DNA of 64,000 nucleotides, from assembly GCF_002797355.1 (NCBI RefSeq), contig NZ_KZ454939.1:1893828-1957827 (forward strand). The letters run 5' to 3'. Positions within the stretch are counted from its first letter, which is position 1, and each line of letters starts with the position of its first letter. This document shows positions 18,369 through 28,080 of the stretch, piece after piece. This DNA is from Bacillus xiapuensis. Lineage in GTDB: Bacteria > Bacillota > Bacilli > Bacillales > Domibacillaceae. The notes beneath the pieces were generated by a model, which made no database searches, was not told the DNA's origin, and saw nothing but the letters and a program-made list of their open reading frames with translations. The position numbers were made by a program, and so were the translations under genes.

Positions 18369-19691
18369 TTATTTCTTTTGGCTGTTATTCTTCCCTTTTA
18401 GCCGGCGCTCACGCTTTTTAAATTGGGTCATTTCCCGCTGCATTTTCTTCTTATAGCCCGGCTTGACTTTCTTTGGCTTTCTGACAATTGATTTTGCTTT
18501 TAAGTCGATCTCATCAGCTGTTTTCTCCCGCTTTTTACGCTGATTGCGGTCGTTCAATTCAATCCACTCTCCGCGGCGAAGGTCGCTGTGGCCAAAAGTA
18601 ATCCCCATCTTTTCTAAACGGACGAGAGCATCCTCGTCACTAGGAGTGTAAATGGTCGCACACACGCCTGAGTATCCAGCCCGGGCTGTTCGTCCAGCTC
18701 TGTGAATGTAGAAATCAAGATCCCGCGGCAGTTCATAGTTAATGACATGACTGACACCTTCAATATCAATGCCTCGCGCCGCTAAATCGGTAGCGACGAT
18801 ATACTGAAAGTCCAGCTCGCGAATTTGCTTCATCATTTTTTTCCGTTCTCTAGGCGTCATATCCCCATGAATCCGCCCGACTTTAAGCCCTTTTTCCAAT
18901 AATTCGTCGGCTACCTCGTCCGCTTTTTGTTTCGTGTTGGTAAAGACAACCGCTAAATACGGATTGTAGGCTCGCAGCATGTCATAAAGCAAGTCAATTT
19001 TTTCGCGGCTTTTTTGCGGCACCAGCATATGCTCAATGTTTTCCGCTGAAATATGCTTCGGCTGAATTCGGACATACTCCGGATTTTCCATATATTTTCT
19101 TAAAAACGGCTTCAGCTTTTCAGGAATCGTTGCCGAGAAGACAAGCATTTGCAGCTGCTGAGGCATTTTGCCAGCAATCTGATCCACATCGACAATAAAC
19201 CCCATATCCAGCATGAGATCCGCTTCATCAATGACCAAAACAGCCGTTCGGTGGACAAATAGGGCCTGCTCCTTAACGAGATCATTAATCCTTCCTGGTG
19301 TGCCGACAACGATATGGGGCTGCTTTTTCAGCTTATCGATGTCCCGCTGTTTGTCCGTTCCCCCCATGTAACAGCGCACCATCACTTCCTCATCGGAAAA
19401 TCGGACCAGTTTCAAAATCTCTTTGTAAATTTGATCGGCAAGCTCTCTTGTCGGTGCTGTGATGACCGCCTGAACCTCTTTCTTTGAGGGGTCAACCCTT
19501 TCCAGAATCGGAAGAATATAGGCATGCGTTTTCCCCGTGCCCGTTTGCGACTGGCCGATCGCACTCTTTCCTTTTATAACCAGGGGAATGATTCTTTCTT
19601 GAATTTCCGTCGGCTCACAAAAACCGAGCTCTTTAAGACCTTTATAAATAAATGGCTGAAAGCCATATTGCTCAAACTTCTGATTGGTCAA
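18369..19691 (-). CDS. cshB: DEAD-box RNA helicase CshB
   Basis: ATP-dependent RNA helicase linked to cold adaptation and ribosome or mRNA metabolism. I chose the TTG start (protein begins with M-T-N-Q-K-F-E), because AAAAGGAGTG stands just upstream; the frame extends 14 codons further without a ribosome site. Motifs in order: Q-motif CEPTEIQ, SQTGTGKT, PTRELADQ, TPGR, DEAD (VIDEADLMLD), FSATIP, ATDLAARGIDI and HRAGRTARAG. The C-terminal tail is strongly basic (KKPKKVKPGYKKK type), usual in CshB. Confidence 0.95.
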   Translation of the reverse strand: MTNQKFEQYGFQPFIYKGLKELGFCEPTEIQERIIPLVIKGKSAIGQSQTGTGKTHAYILPILERVDPSKKEVQAVITAPTRELADQIYKEILKLVRFSDEEVMVRCYMGGTDKQRDIDKLKKQPHIVVGTPGRINDLVKEQALFVHRTAVLVIDEADLMLDMGFIVDVDQIAGKMPQQLQMLVFSATIPEKLKPFLRKYMENPEYVRIQPKHISAENIEHMLVPQKSREKIDLLYDMLRAYNPYLAVVFTNTKQKADEVADELLEKGLKVGRIHGDMTPRERKKMMKQIRELDFQYIVATDLAARGIDIEGVSHVINYELPRDLDFYIHRAGRTARAGYSGVCATIYTPSDEDALVRLEKMGITFGHSDLRRGEWIELNDRNQRKKREKTADEIDLKAKSIVRKPKKVKPGYKKKMQREMTQFKKRERRLKGKNNSQKK

Positions 19692-19874
19692 TCTTGACAC
19701 TCCTTTTGGCTTAAAACAAACCTTTTTCTCCATTTTGTATCATATACTAAACGATTGAAGAAAGCAAAGCTTATCCATATTTTTCGTTATTTTTCCTTTC
19801 TCATTAATTAAACGTTTTTTTCATGCCCGCATACTATAACTAAGAGATAGAATACTTTGAAAGGACTGAATGCC

Positions 19875-20435
19875 ATGCCTCCATTTCCGCCCTCGCAGCG
19901 CTCTTATCCATCGTACTATTCTGCTCCGTCTGCGGCGCGGCCGTACCCGAGCAGAATGACGCCCATGGCGCCAAGGAGAAGCGGGCAAGGATTGCTCGGC
20001 CGCTTGCTTCAAGGATCGCGCGGCGGCAATATGCCCATGACCGGATTCGAACGCCAAGGTGCATCTGCGGCAGGATCCGCCGCCCAAAAACTATCAAACC
20101 CAGCGAACTTTCAGCAAATCCTTTCCAATACCCAGCAATTTTTAAATACCGTCCAGCAAGTGGGACCGCTTGTTGAACAATACGGTCCGCTAGTAAAAAA
20201 TCTGCCTTCAATGTGGAAGCTGTACCGCGGGCTGAAATCCCTTCCTGATCAGGAAGAAGAAAGCAGCAAAGAAGAAAAGGATCAGGCAGCCAAACCCAAG
20301 AGTACAAAAAACGATCCCCCTACTCTTCCTGAATCAACCTCAGACGGGGCAAAAAAGAAAAAAGAAGAGGATTCGGAAGAAATGCCGGAGCGCTCCAATC
20401 ATAACGGCCGGTCTACACCGAAGCTTTATGTATAG
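19875..20435 (+). CDS. yqfQ: VrrA/YqfQ-like protein
   Basis: About 186 residues with a Pro/Ser/Tyr-rich start (MPPFPPSQRSYPSYY), a Gly/Arg-rich stretch, an amphipathic Gln/Leu-rich middle (QQILSNTQQFLNTVQQVGPL) and a long charged Lys/Glu tail, probably disordered. The composition and location (before ispH, after cshB) match VrrA-family proteins. I chose the ATG nine bases after GAAAGGA over an upstream TTG. Upstream, the sequence CATACTATA at about 19830 resembles a sporulation -10 element, but no -35 is clear. Function is unknown. Confidence 0.75.
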   Translation: MPPFPPSQRSYPSYYSAPSAARPYPSRMTPMAPRRSGQGLLGRLLQGSRGGNMPMTGFERQGASAAGSAAQKLSNPANFQQILSNTQQFLNTVQQVGPLVEQYGPLVKNLPSMWKLYRGLKSLPDQEEESSKEEKDQAAKPKSTKNDPPTLPESTSDGAKKKKEEDSEEMPERSNHNGRSTPKLYV

Positions 20436-20526
20436 TTGACAGCGGCTTGCTTTTCATGCCAGTCTTCCTCCTATATAATAAATATGGAATACAGCTTCCG
20501 ATGAAGAGTATAGGAGGATTCTTTGA

Positions 20527-21483
20527 ATGGATATAATTAAGATTGCCCCGAGAGGGTACTGCTACGGCGTTGTAGACGCGATGGTGATTGCCCGGAACGC
20601 CGCCTTGGATAAAAGCTTGCCGCGCCCGATTTATATTCTTGGAATGATCGTTCATAACCAGCATGTGACAGATGCTTTTAAGGAAGAAGGAATCATTACA
20701 CTGGACGGAAGCAACCGCAAAGAAATCCTGGAGCAAGTGAAGGAAGGCACTGTCATCTTCACAGCTCACGGCGTATCTCCTGAGGTGCGGGAGCTGGCCA
20801 AACAAAAAAACCTTGTGACCATTGATGCCACTTGCCCTGATGTGACGAAAACGCATGATTTAATCCGGGAAAAAAAAGCAGAAGGCTACGAAGTTATTTA
20901 TATAGGAAAAAAAGGGCATCCCGAGCCAGAAGGGGCTGTCGGTGTTGCACCGGATATCGTTCACTTAGTTGAAAAAGCGGACGATGTTGACAGACTGACC
21001 ATAAAAAGCTCTAAAATTATCGTAACGAATCAAACAACAATGAGCCAATGGGATGTCGCGGATATTATGGACAGAATTAAAGAAAGATATCCTCACGCTG
21101 AGATGCACAAGGAGATTTGTCTGGCCACCCAAGTGCGTCAGGAAGCAGTAGCCGAGCAAGCGGGAGAAGCGGATGTTCTCATTGTCGTCGGCGATCCCAA
21201 AAGCAATAACTCTAACCGGCTGGCTCAAGTATCTGAAGAAATTGCCGGAACAAAAGCCTACCGTGTATCCGATGTTTCAGAAATTCAAATTGAGTGGCTG
21301 CAGAACGCTAAAATAGCGGCTGTAACAGCAGGTGCTTCTACCCCCACTCCAATCGTGAAAGAAGTGATCCAGTTTCTTGAGAGGTTTGACCCGCAGGATC
21401 AAAACACGTGGGTCCGGGAGAAAAAAGTACCGATCAATAAAATACTGCCAAAAGTAAAAAAATCTGCTTTAAAAACCCGCTGA
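20527..21483 (+). CDS. ispH: 4-hydroxy-3-methylbut-2-enyl diphosphate reductase IspH
   Basis: Last step of the MEP pathway, producing IPP and DMAPP with a 4Fe-4S cluster. 318 residues. The three cluster cysteines are in [17 protein letters not shown] and ICLATQVRQ. HxxP-type active-site residues are seen in TAHGVSPEV and KKGHPEPEG. The ribosome site TAGGAGGA lies eight bases before the ATG. With ispG in the same window, two adjacent pathway steps are covered. A terminator follows at 21546. Confidence 0.97.
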   Translation: MDIIKIAPRGYCYGVVDAMVIARNAALDKSLPRPIYILGMIVHNQHVTDAFKEEGIITLDGSNRKEILEQVKEGTVIFTAHGVSPEVRELAKQKNLVTIDATCPDVTKTHDLIREKKAEGYEVIYIGKKGHPEPEGAVGVAPDIVHLVEKADDVDRLTIKSSKIIVTNQTTMSQWDVADIMDRIKERYPHAEMHKEICLATQVRQEAVAEQAGEADVLIVVGDPKSNNSNRLAQVSEEIAGTKAYRVSDVSEIQIEWLQNAKIAAVTAGASTPTPIVKEVIQFLERFDPQDQNTWVREKKVPINKILPKVKKSALKTR

Positions 21484-21545
21484 GGCCGCATCCTGTTATC
21501 CAACAACGACTGCAAAAGGGCTGATCCTGGAAGAATCAGCCTCGG

Positions 21546-21586
21546 AGTACAGATGAAGTCTGCAATGACTTTGTCTGTACTATTTT
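21546..21586 (+). terminator. Terminator after ispH
   Basis: AGTACAGA / TCTGTACT with an inner AAGTC / GACTT stem, followed by ATTTTT. A second, weaker inverted repeat GGCTGAT / ATCAGCC stands at about 21519-21541. Confidence 0.8.
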
Positions 21587-21627
21587 TAAGCAAAAGAACA
21601 GAATCGATGCGGCTTTTCAGCCTTTTC

Positions 21628-22746
21628 TTACAGAAAAGTAAACGGGTCGGTATGAACACTGGAAGCGATAAATTCTACATCAAGTCCTTTCCCGGCCGCC
21701 AGTTCCTTCATTTTCTTGGCCGTGCCTGCTTTCATCACTTTTTCCACATTATGACCGGGATCAATGATATTTAAACCGGCCGCCAGAGCATCATGAGCGG
21801 TATGATAGTAAAAGTCGCCTGTGACATACACATCGGCTCCTTTAAATTTGGCCGTTTGAAAATACTTATTTCCATCGCCGCCCAGCACCGCTACTTTTTT
21901 CACTTTATCAGTTAATTCCCCAACCACTCGCACACCTTTGACATCAAGCTTTTCTTTCACAAAGTCCGCAAATTCGCGCAGGGTCATCTCCTTTTCCAGC
22001 TTTCCGATTCGGCCAATCCCCAGCGTTTCTGCTTGATTGGCCAGCGGGTAAAGATCATATGCCACCTCTTCATAAGGGTGCGCCTTCAGCATTGCCGCAA
22101 GCACTTTCTTCTCCAAGCTTTCCGGATAAACCGTTTCAATCTTCACCTCCGCGACCTCTTCGCTCTTACCAGGCTGTCCAATATACGGATTCGCACCGGC
22201 CCGCGGCAAAAAACGCCCTGTGCCCTGAGAAGTGAACGAGCAGTGGCTGTACTCGCCTATAAAGCCCGCACCCGCAGTCCCCATCGCCTCTCTCACGGCA
22301 TCTTCGTGGGTTTCAGGTACAAACACAGCCAGCTTCTTTAAACGCTCAGCAAATGTCGGCACAAGCACTTCAGGACTCTGCAATTCCAGCGCTTCTGCCA
22401 ACAGATCGTTCACGCCTCCTTTAGCGACATCGAGATTGGTATGAGCCGCATACACCGCAATATCGTGTTTGATCAACTTCTCAATCACTCTTCCTGCCGG
22501 TTCACTAGTAATCAGTGATTTCAGCGGCCGAAAAATGATCGGATGATGGGCAATAATTAATTGAACGCGCTTGGCGATGGCTTCATCCACCACTTCCTCC
22601 AGCACATCCAGCGCGATCAGCACACGTTCAACCGGCTGGTTTAAGCGGCCGATCTGCAAGCCGATCTTATCTCCTTCCATGGCATATTTTTTAGGAGAAA
22701 ACTGTTCAAACAGTTGAATGACCTCATGACCATTTGCTTTTTTCAT
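21628..22746 (-). CDS. yqfO: NIF3-family dinuclear metal protein YqfO
   Basis: 372-residue member of the NIF3/YbgI family with the PII-like insert found in Firmicute YqfO. Metal-binding motifs: IAHHPIIFRP near residue 65, AAHTNLDVAKGG near residue 100, and GDFYYHTAHDA ... DPGHNVEK near the C-terminus. Often annotated as GTP cyclohydrolase I type 2, but that activity is not well supported. It overlaps the 3' end of trmK by 23 bases, so the pair is cotranscribed and probably coupled. Confidence 0.92.
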   Translation of the reverse strand: MKKANGHEVIQLFEQFSPKKYAMEGDKIGLQIGRLNQPVERVLIALDVLEEVVDEAIAKRVQLIIAHHPIIFRPLKSLITSEPAGRVIEKLIKHDIAVYAAHTNLDVAKGGVNDLLAEALELQSPEVLVPTFAERLKKLAVFVPETHEDAVREAMGTAGAGFIGEYSHCSFTSQGTGRFLPRAGANPYIGQPGKSEEVAEVKIETVYPESLEKKVLAAMLKAHPYEEVAYDLYPLANQAETLGIGRIGKLEKEMTLREFADFVKEKLDVKGVRVVGELTDKVKKVAVLGGDGNKYFQTAKFKGADVYVTGDFYYHTAHDALAAGLNIIDPGHNVEKVMKAGTAKKMKELAAGKGLDVEFIASSVHTDPFTFL

Positions 22747-23452
22747 TGGAAATCGCCTCCTTAATCAGCTGCAGGGTATACAAAACCTGCTGTTTTTTCT
22801 TCGCAGCAGCTCCTCGGTCTCCCGCTTTTTCTAAATTTTTTAAAACGGCTTCCAGCTGAGCCGCTTCCCTTGTCCATTTCTTCTTGAACGCTTCATTTTT
22901 ATTCTTCAGCAAAAATGGACCCAAAAGGATGGCTTGTTCCCGGTTTTTTTGATACGGACGCAGCGGCTCACCTTTTTCCGCCATTAATATCTCATAAATT
23001 TTTCCGTCTTCTTCAATTATTTCTTCCTCCATCAGCTCCCAGTGATGGTCGATCAGCCACTGGCGGATGTGCTCGGCTCCGATATTAGGCTGTAAAATCA
23101 GGCGTTTTACTCCTTCAAGCTTCAAATGTCCTGCCTGCAGAATGGAGACAATCAGCGCGCCCCCCATGCCGGCAATCGTTATGCAATCCGCTTCTTGAGG
23201 ATCGATCACTTCCAGTCCGTTTCCTTTTCGGACCTCAATGAACGCTTCTAAGCCGGCTTCTCTTACCTGCTGCTCAGCTGCACGAAACGGGCCATCGGCG
23301 ACTTCTCCTGCTATCGCTTTTTTCGCCAGCCCTTTTTTCACTGCATAGCAAGGCAAATAGGCATGATCTGAGCCGATATCTGCCACGACCGCCTGCTCCG
23401 GAATTCGTTTAGCCACGGCTGTTAACCTCTTTGACAATTGATTAATATTCAT
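22724..23452 (-). CDS. trmK: tRNA (adenine22-N1)-methyltransferase TrmK
   Basis: Methylates A22 of bacterial tRNA using SAM. 242 residues: a Rossmann methyltransferase at the N-terminus (VADIGSDHAYLPCY for SAM; ITIAGMGGALI as the catalytic strand) and a C-terminal coiled-coil rich in Lys/Glu. TrmK followed by yqfO is the conserved Bacillus order. Start: ATG after a weak GTGACCGA; no better start is visible. Confidence 0.94.
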   Translation of the reverse strand: MNINQLSKRLTAVAKRIPEQAVVADIGSDHAYLPCYAVKKGLAKKAIAGEVADGPFRAAEQQVREAGLEAFIEVRKGNGLEVIDPQEADCITIAGMGGALIVSILQAGHLKLEGVKRLILQPNIGAEHIRQWLIDHHWELMEEEIIEEDGKIYEILMAEKGEPLRPYQKNREQAILLGPFLLKNKNEAFKKKWTREAAQLEAVLKNLEKAGDRGAAAKKKQQVLYTLQLIKEAISNEKSKWS

Positions 23453-23513
23453 TCGGTCACCACTTTTATCTTTCTTCTGTTATCTCATAAACATTTTAAA
23501 CAAAACCCGCCAA

Positions 23514-23545
23514 TAAAAAAAGCTCTTTGCCCCAGGCAAAGAACT
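23514..23545 (-). terminator. Terminator of cccA
   Basis: AGTTCTTTGCC / GGCAAAGAGCT around a short loop with a T-run on the minus strand. Confidence 0.92.
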
Positions 23546-23555
23546 TTATTCACTA

Positions 23556-23924
23556 TTATTTAAGCTTGCTGACCCAATCAGCCATCGCGTCGGCGTTCTC
23601 AGCCGGCACAAGCCCCCCAGGCATCGCACCGCGTCCGTTGATCAGCACATCTTTAATTTCATCTTTAGAAAGTTTCTCGCCGACCCCTTTCAACGCCGGA
23701 CCGGAGCCGCCTTCATAGTTCCCGCCGTGACACCCCATACAAGTCTGTTTGTAGAAGCCTTCCGGGTCAAACTCTCCGCCTTCAGCTTGTTCTGTTTTCC
23801 CTTTGTCTTCTTTGTCTTTGGCCATTTCTTTAGAGTTATCCAGACCGTCTAAAGAAAGGAAGAAAATCAGGCCGATACCAAATACCATAATTAGCAAAAA
23901 TGGAATAACTGGATTGCGATTCAT
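23556..23924 (-). CDS. cccA: Cytochrome c550, membrane-anchored
   Basis: Small electron-transfer cytochrome on the outer face of the membrane. 122 residues: an uncleaved N-terminal membrane helix (residues about 7-25), an acidic linker, then a heme domain with the CMGCH attachment motif and a methionine ligand candidate in RGAMPGG. A lone cytochrome next to sigA, as in B. subtilis. GGGAGGTTAGGAA precedes the ATG. Confidence 0.93.
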   Translation of the reverse strand: MNRNPVIPFLLIMVFGIGLIFFLSLDGLDNSKEMAKDKEDKGKTEQAEGGEFDPEGFYKQTCMGCHGGNYEGGSGPALKGVGEKLSKDEIKDVLINGRGAMPGGLVPAENADAMADWVSKLK

Positions 23925-23942
23925 TTCCTAACCTCCCTTATA

Positions 23943-23971
23943 TGTATATAAATAACAAATAAAACATACAA
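23943..23971 (-). promoter_or_regulatory. Probable promoter of cccA
   Basis: Minus strand TTGTAT, 17 bases, TATACA, immediately before the cccA ribosome site. The 5' UTR would be short. Confidence 0.55.
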
Positions 23972-24124
23972 ACACTTACTATTTTACTGTAAAAGCAGAG
24001 AGACGAAAAGCCCTTACATAGAACTTTTTTCCCTTTTCTCATATAAACAACTCTGCATTTGCTGATTAAACATAAAAAGAAGCAGCGTGTTTATCTATAT
24101 CCTTATTCAAAATTCTTTTTTTTA

Positions 24125-24655
24125 TTATATAAAAATAAAAATAAGTAATAAAAAGGCTCCCACCCAGGAGGAGTTGGTGAAATAGATCAAATCAAGCTTC
24201 TTTCCTGCCCCCCACCACAGCACACAGTTGGCAAAAAGAAGCGCGTAAAGAGAAAAGCCGCCGCTGCCATTTATTCTGTCATGTAATTCTACCGAGCATA
24301 CAAGTAATAATATGGCAGCTGCTACATAAAAAATTGGAATCAGAATTCCTTTTTTTAAAAAATAAATTCCGCCGCCTAAAAGCAATGCGACAAAAATTGC
24401 CAAAATCGCTGTTTGCAAAGGAATAGACAATTCAGTACAATATAGGACAAATACAGAAATCAGCAAAACCGCTAGGGAAACGAAGAAGCTGGCAAGCGCC
24501 ATTCTTCTGGAAGGCTTCTCTTTAGCGTGCATTTCCGGCCGTTCTTCCCCTTGGCGATAAAGTGCAAGCAAATAATCACAATATTGTTCGGGAAGCATAT
24601 GGTTTTCCTTCCAAAACAATATTTCTTTAATAATAATCTTAGTTTTATCATCCAT
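24125..24655 (-). CDS. Hypothetical membrane protein between cccA and sigA
   Basis: 176 residues. The first 40 are soluble (MDDKTKIIIKEILFWKE, then LPEQYCDYLLALYRQGEE), followed by five or six closely spaced hydrophobic segments with very short loops. I do not recognise a named family. The N-terminal motif (helix, LPEQYCDYLLALY) looks like a conserved cytoplasmic head seen in some Bacillus membrane proteins. The ATG lies just after GGATGTGATGCGCG, a moderate ribosome site. It ends without a clear terminator in an AT-rich stretch. Confidence 0.72.
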   Translation of the reverse strand: MDDKTKIIIKEILFWKENHMLPEQYCDYLLALYRQGEERPEMHAKEKPSRRMALASFFVSLAVLLISVFVLYCTELSIPLQTAILAIFVALLLGGGIYFLKKGILIPIFYVAAAILLLVCSVELHDRINGSGGFSLYALLFANCVLWWGAGKKLDLIYFTNSSWVGAFLLLIFIFI

Positions 24656-24695
24656 CGCGCATCACATCCTGACTCATTTAATGCCGTTTTTTTGT

Positions 24696-24733
24696 AAAAA
24701 AATAGTTTACTTCCGTAAGAAGTAAACTATTTG
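24696..24733 (-). terminator. Rho-independent terminator of the dnaG-sigA operon
   Basis: AAATAGTTTACTTC pairs with GAAGTAAACTATTT over a short loop, followed by seven T residues on the minus strand. Confidence 0.96.
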
Positions 24734-24742
24734 AAACCCATT

Positions 24743-25864
24743 TTATTCCAGGAAATCTTTCAGCCGTTTACTGCGGCTCGGATGGCGGAGCTTGCGCAGC
24801 GCTTTAGCTTCAATTTGGCGGATGCGTTCTCTAGTGACACCGAACACTTTGCCAACTTCTTCAAGTGTGCGCGTACGTCCATCGTCCAGCCCGAATCGTA
24901 AGCGAAGGACATTTTCTTCACGGTCCGTTAAGGTATCAAGCACATCTTCAAGCTGTTCCTTTAAAAGTTCGTATGCAGCATGCTCAGATGGTGATGTGGC
25001 TTCTTGATCTTCGATAAAATCACCTAAATGTGAATCGTCCTCTTCGCCGATGGGCGTTTCTAAAGAAACCGGTTCTTGCGCAATCTTCAGGATTTCGCGA
25101 ACCTTTTCCGGTGTCAGATCCATCTCTTCAGCTATTTCTTCAGGAGTAGGTTCACGTCCGAGATCTTGAAGCAGCTGTCTTTGAACTCGAATAAGCTTGT
25201 TGATCGTCTCCACCATGTGAACAGGAATCCGGATGGTTCTTGCCTGGTCAGCAATCGCCCGCGTAATTGCCTGGCGAATCCACCATGTAGCATACGTGCT
25301 GAATTTAAAACCTTTGCGGTAATCGAATTTCTCAACGGCTTTGATTAAGCCCATATTGCCTTCTTGGATTAAATCTAAAAAGAGCATTCCCCGTCCTACA
25401 TAGCGCTTGGCAATGCTGACAACCAAGCGTAAATTGGCCTCGGCCAGACGGCGTTTAGCTTCTTCATCGCCTTGTTCAATGCGGGTAGCCAGCTCGATTT
25501 CCTCATCGGCAGACAGCAGATCGACGCGCCCGATTTCCTTTAAGTACATTCTCACGGGATCATTGATCTTTACGCCAGGAGGGACACTAAGATCATTCAG
25601 GTCGAACTCTTCTTCGTTTTCTTTTTCAAGCTCATGCGGATTTGGATTTTCGTCGTCTTCATCGTTGTTGATATCGATTCCTTGTTCACCTAAATACTCG
25701 TAAAATTCATCCATTTGGTCGGATTCGACATCAAAAGGTGATAATTTATCAGCGACGTAGTCATAGGATAGCTTCCCCCGCTTTTTCCCTAATTCTACAA
25801 TTTTTTCCTTTGCTCTTTCTAATGTTACTTCAGTTTCTTTGGAACGTGTTGACTTTTCAGCCAT
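24743..25864 (-). CDS. sigA: RNA polymerase major sigma factor SigA
   Basis: Housekeeping sigma factor, 373 residues from the chosen start M-A-E-K-S, which follows GGAAGGAGG by about eight bases; seven further in-frame codons upstream lack support. Region 1.2 starts at [11 protein letters not shown]. Region 2 contains [20 protein letters not shown] and [16 protein letters not shown] (-10 recognition). Region 4 has the helix-turn-helix [19 protein letters not shown] (-35 recognition). It follows dnaG by 42 bases in the conserved macromolecular synthesis operon. Confidence 0.98.
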   Translation of the reverse strand: MAEKSTRSKETEVTLERAKEKIVELGKKRGKLSYDYVADKLSPFDVESDQMDEFYEYLGEQGIDINNDEDDENPNPHELEKENEEEFDLNDLSVPPGVKINDPVRMYLKEIGRVDLLSADEEIELATRIEQGDEEAKRRLAEANLRLVVSIAKRYVGRGMLFLDLIQEGNMGLIKAVEKFDYRKGFKFSTYATWWIRQAITRAIADQARTIRIPVHMVETINKLIRVQRQLLQDLGREPTPEEIAEEMDLTPEKVREILKIAQEPVSLETPIGEEDDSHLGDFIEDQEATSPSEHAAYELLKEQLEDVLDTLTDREENVLRLRFGLDDGRTRTLEEVGKVFGVTRERIRQIEAKALRKLRHPSRSKRLKDFLE

Positions 25865-25906
25865 CTGTCCCCCTCCTTCCAACATCCTTGCCTAATACGG
25901 ATCACA

Positions 25907-27709
25907 TTACAGTTCTTTTGTAAGCTTCACTATCTTCAGCGCAATTTGAGCGGCTTCTTTGTAATCATTCGCTTTTTCCGCTGCTATTTGCTGCTGTTTC
26001 ATCGACTTAATCTCCAAGACTTTACGGTGTTTAAACACTTCTTTTATATAATCATGCACCTCTTCGTCATTTACATACTCGCCAACCGTCATCATTTCTA
26101 TATCCGAAACGAGCCGGCGCAAGTTGGCGTCCGGAAGAAAGCTGATAAAGGCGCTCGCATCCGGCGCATTGCCTTCTTCATAGTAGCCAAGTAAATATGT
26201 GAAGATGGCTTGATGCTCATCTAAGTTAAATGCTTCTCCGCCCATAAGCTCCTTCACTTTATAGGCTGTATCAGCATTTTTTAACATATAGGCTAACAAG
26301 CGGCGCTCCGCTGTCTGATAAGCCGGATAAAGTCTTTGATATGTTCGGGGAGCCGCCGCTGGCTGAAATGTCTGCTCACCGGATGGGCGCCGCTTTCTTT
26401 GCTTCATAAACAGCTGCTTTTCTTGCTGTTTCAGCGCATCCAGCGAAAGCGAAAACTGCTCGGCAACTTGTCTCAGATAAAAGTCACGCTCAACCGCCTT
26501 TTTTAAGCGGGCAATTTCCGTTAGTACTTCTTCGATGTAGGCAAGCTTTTGACCTTCATCTTGAAGATTCTTTCCTTGTTTGTAATAAACCATTTTAAAC
26601 GCCATAAGCGTCATTGCAGACCCGATTATATGATCACGAAACTTCTCGGCTCCGTGCTTTTTAATATAGTCATCAGGATCCATTCTGTCCGGAATTAGGG
26701 CAACTTTTACATCGCAGCCGCTTTCACTGAGCATTTCGGAGGCGCGAAAAGCTGCTTGAATGCCGGCAGAGTCTCCATCATAACAAACGGTCACCTGTTC
26801 AGCTATCCGCTTGATTTGATGAATATGGGCATCTGTCAGAGATGTGCCCATCGTAGCGATACCTTCTTCCACCCCGGCGCTGGCTGCGGCGATCACATCG
26901 GCAAACCCTTCAAAAAGAACGGCGCGGCGATGCTTGCGGATAGCCTGCCTTGCCCGGTGAAAGTTGTAGAGAAGACGGCTTTTATTAAATATAGGAGTTT
27001 CCGGACTGTTTAAATACTTTGGTTTTTCTTCTCCTAAAGCCCGGCCTGAAAAAGCGACAACCTTGCCTTTCTCGTCATGAAGCGGGAAAAGAACTCTTCC
27101 TCGGAACCGGTCAAAATAACTTTGGTCCTCCCTTTGAATAATTAATCCTGCCTTTTCCATCTCCTCAGGATCGAAGCCCCGCTTTTGCAAGAACTTGGCG
27201 GTAAAGTCCCAATTGGGAAGTGACCATCCAATTTGAAAAGTTTCCAGATCTTCCTTGGAAAAGCCCCGCCCCAGCAAATAATCTAATGCCTCTTGGCCTT
27301 CTTTTGTATTTACCAGTAAATGATGATAAAATTTAGTCAGAAGTTCATGAGCCTCGAGCATGCGGTCTTCTTCTCTGGAAGCGGTGCGGTTTGCAGATTC
27401 GCCCGGAATGGGTACATCCAGTTGAATGCCCGCCCGTTCTGCCAATCGCCCGACTGCTTCCTGGAAAGAAATATTCTCTATTTCCGTGATAAAAGAGAAA
27501 ATATTTCCTCCGGCGCCGCAGCCGAAGCAGTGGTAAATCTGTTTTTCGGGCGACACGGAAAAGGACGGGGATTTTTCTCCGTGAAACGGACAGAGGCCAA
27601 AATAATTCCGCCCCTGCTTTTTCAATTGGACGTAATCCCCGATCACTTCTGCAATATCGAGCGACTGCTTAATCTGTTGAATGGTTTCTTCAGGGATTTT
27701 TCTTGTCAC
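25907..27709 (-). CDS. dnaG: DNA primase DnaG
   Basis: Makes RNA primers at the replication fork. 600 residues: CHC2 zinc-binding domain (CPFHGEKSPSF and HCFGCGAGG), RNA polymerase core with a Toprim fold (LFEGFADVIAA for the catalytic glutamate, CYDGDSAG for DxD), and a C-terminal DnaB-interacting domain. The start is GTG; only a weak ribosome site (GGTGATGTATGC) precedes it, which may keep primase low relative to sigA. First gene of dnaG-sigA. Confidence 0.97.
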   Translation of the reverse strand: MTRKIPEETIQQIKQSLDIAEVIGDYVQLKKQGRNYFGLCPFHGEKSPSFSVSPEKQIYHCFGCGAGGNIFSFITEIENISFQEAVGRLAERAGIQLDVPIPGESANRTASREEDRMLEAHELLTKFYHHLLVNTKEGQEALDYLLGRGFSKEDLETFQIGWSLPNWDFTAKFLQKRGFDPEEMEKAGLIIQREDQSYFDRFRGRVLFPLHDEKGKVVAFSGRALGEEKPKYLNSPETPIFNKSRLLYNFHRARQAIRKHRRAVLFEGFADVIAAASAGVEEGIATMGTSLTDAHIHQIKRIAEQVTVCYDGDSAGIQAAFRASEMLSESGCDVKVALIPDRMDPDDYIKKHGAEKFRDHIIGSAMTLMAFKMVYYKQGKNLQDEGQKLAYIEEVLTEIARLKKAVERDFYLRQVAEQFSLSLDALKQQEKQLFMKQRKRRPSGEQTFQPAAAPRTYQRLYPAYQTAERRLLAYMLKNADTAYKVKELMGGEAFNLDEHQAIFTYLLGYYEEGNAPDASAFISFLPDANLRRLVSDIEMMTVGEYVNDEEVHDYIKEVFKHRKVLEIKSMKQQQIAAEKANDYKEAAQIALKIVKLTKEL

Positions 27710-28052
27710 GCATACATCACCAGCTATACTAAGTTCGATAGAAAAGCTTATTTTCCTGCATCAATCGTTGCATTTTCGACAAAAACTTTTATAATCAGTC
27801 ATTTGTCTTTCTTTCCTATGCTTAATTATTCTACAAGCCTTTTTAGAATCCTTCTCAAATGCGAAATATCCTAAAAAAGTCCGAACCATTGTCCGCCACT
27901 TGCCGTCTGGCGCTTGGCGAACTACACAAATAGTTTATTCTTATCATCAAGCCTCTAAACCTGTTTTGCATACATTTTTATCACAATTTTTTATTATAGT
28001 ATATTTCAGCATAAAAAACTATTGTTTTTTATCATTCTTCTCTTAAAAAGAA
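27710..28052. other. AT-rich intergenic region between dnaG and yqfL
   Basis: About 340 bases with no supported gene. It must hold the dnaG-sigA promoter(s); a weak TTGAGA ... TAGAAT pair with a 19-base spacer is visible on the minus strand at about 27830-27862. A string of A/T tracts runs up to the yqfL terminator. Confidence 0.5.
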
Positions 28053-28080
28053 AAGCACATAATCCAAAGATCATGTGCTT
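28053..28080 (-). terminator. Terminator of ccpN-yqfL
   Basis: AAGCACATGATC / GATTATGTGCTT with one mismatch over a short loop, then a T-rich run on the minus strand. It overlaps the last codons of yqfL. Confidence 0.88.

Noticed and set aside
19840-20307. 155-codon minus-strand frame opposite yqfQ
   Set aside because: Antisense frame caused by the biased codon use of yqfQ; the plus-strand gene has a ribosome site and conserved position.
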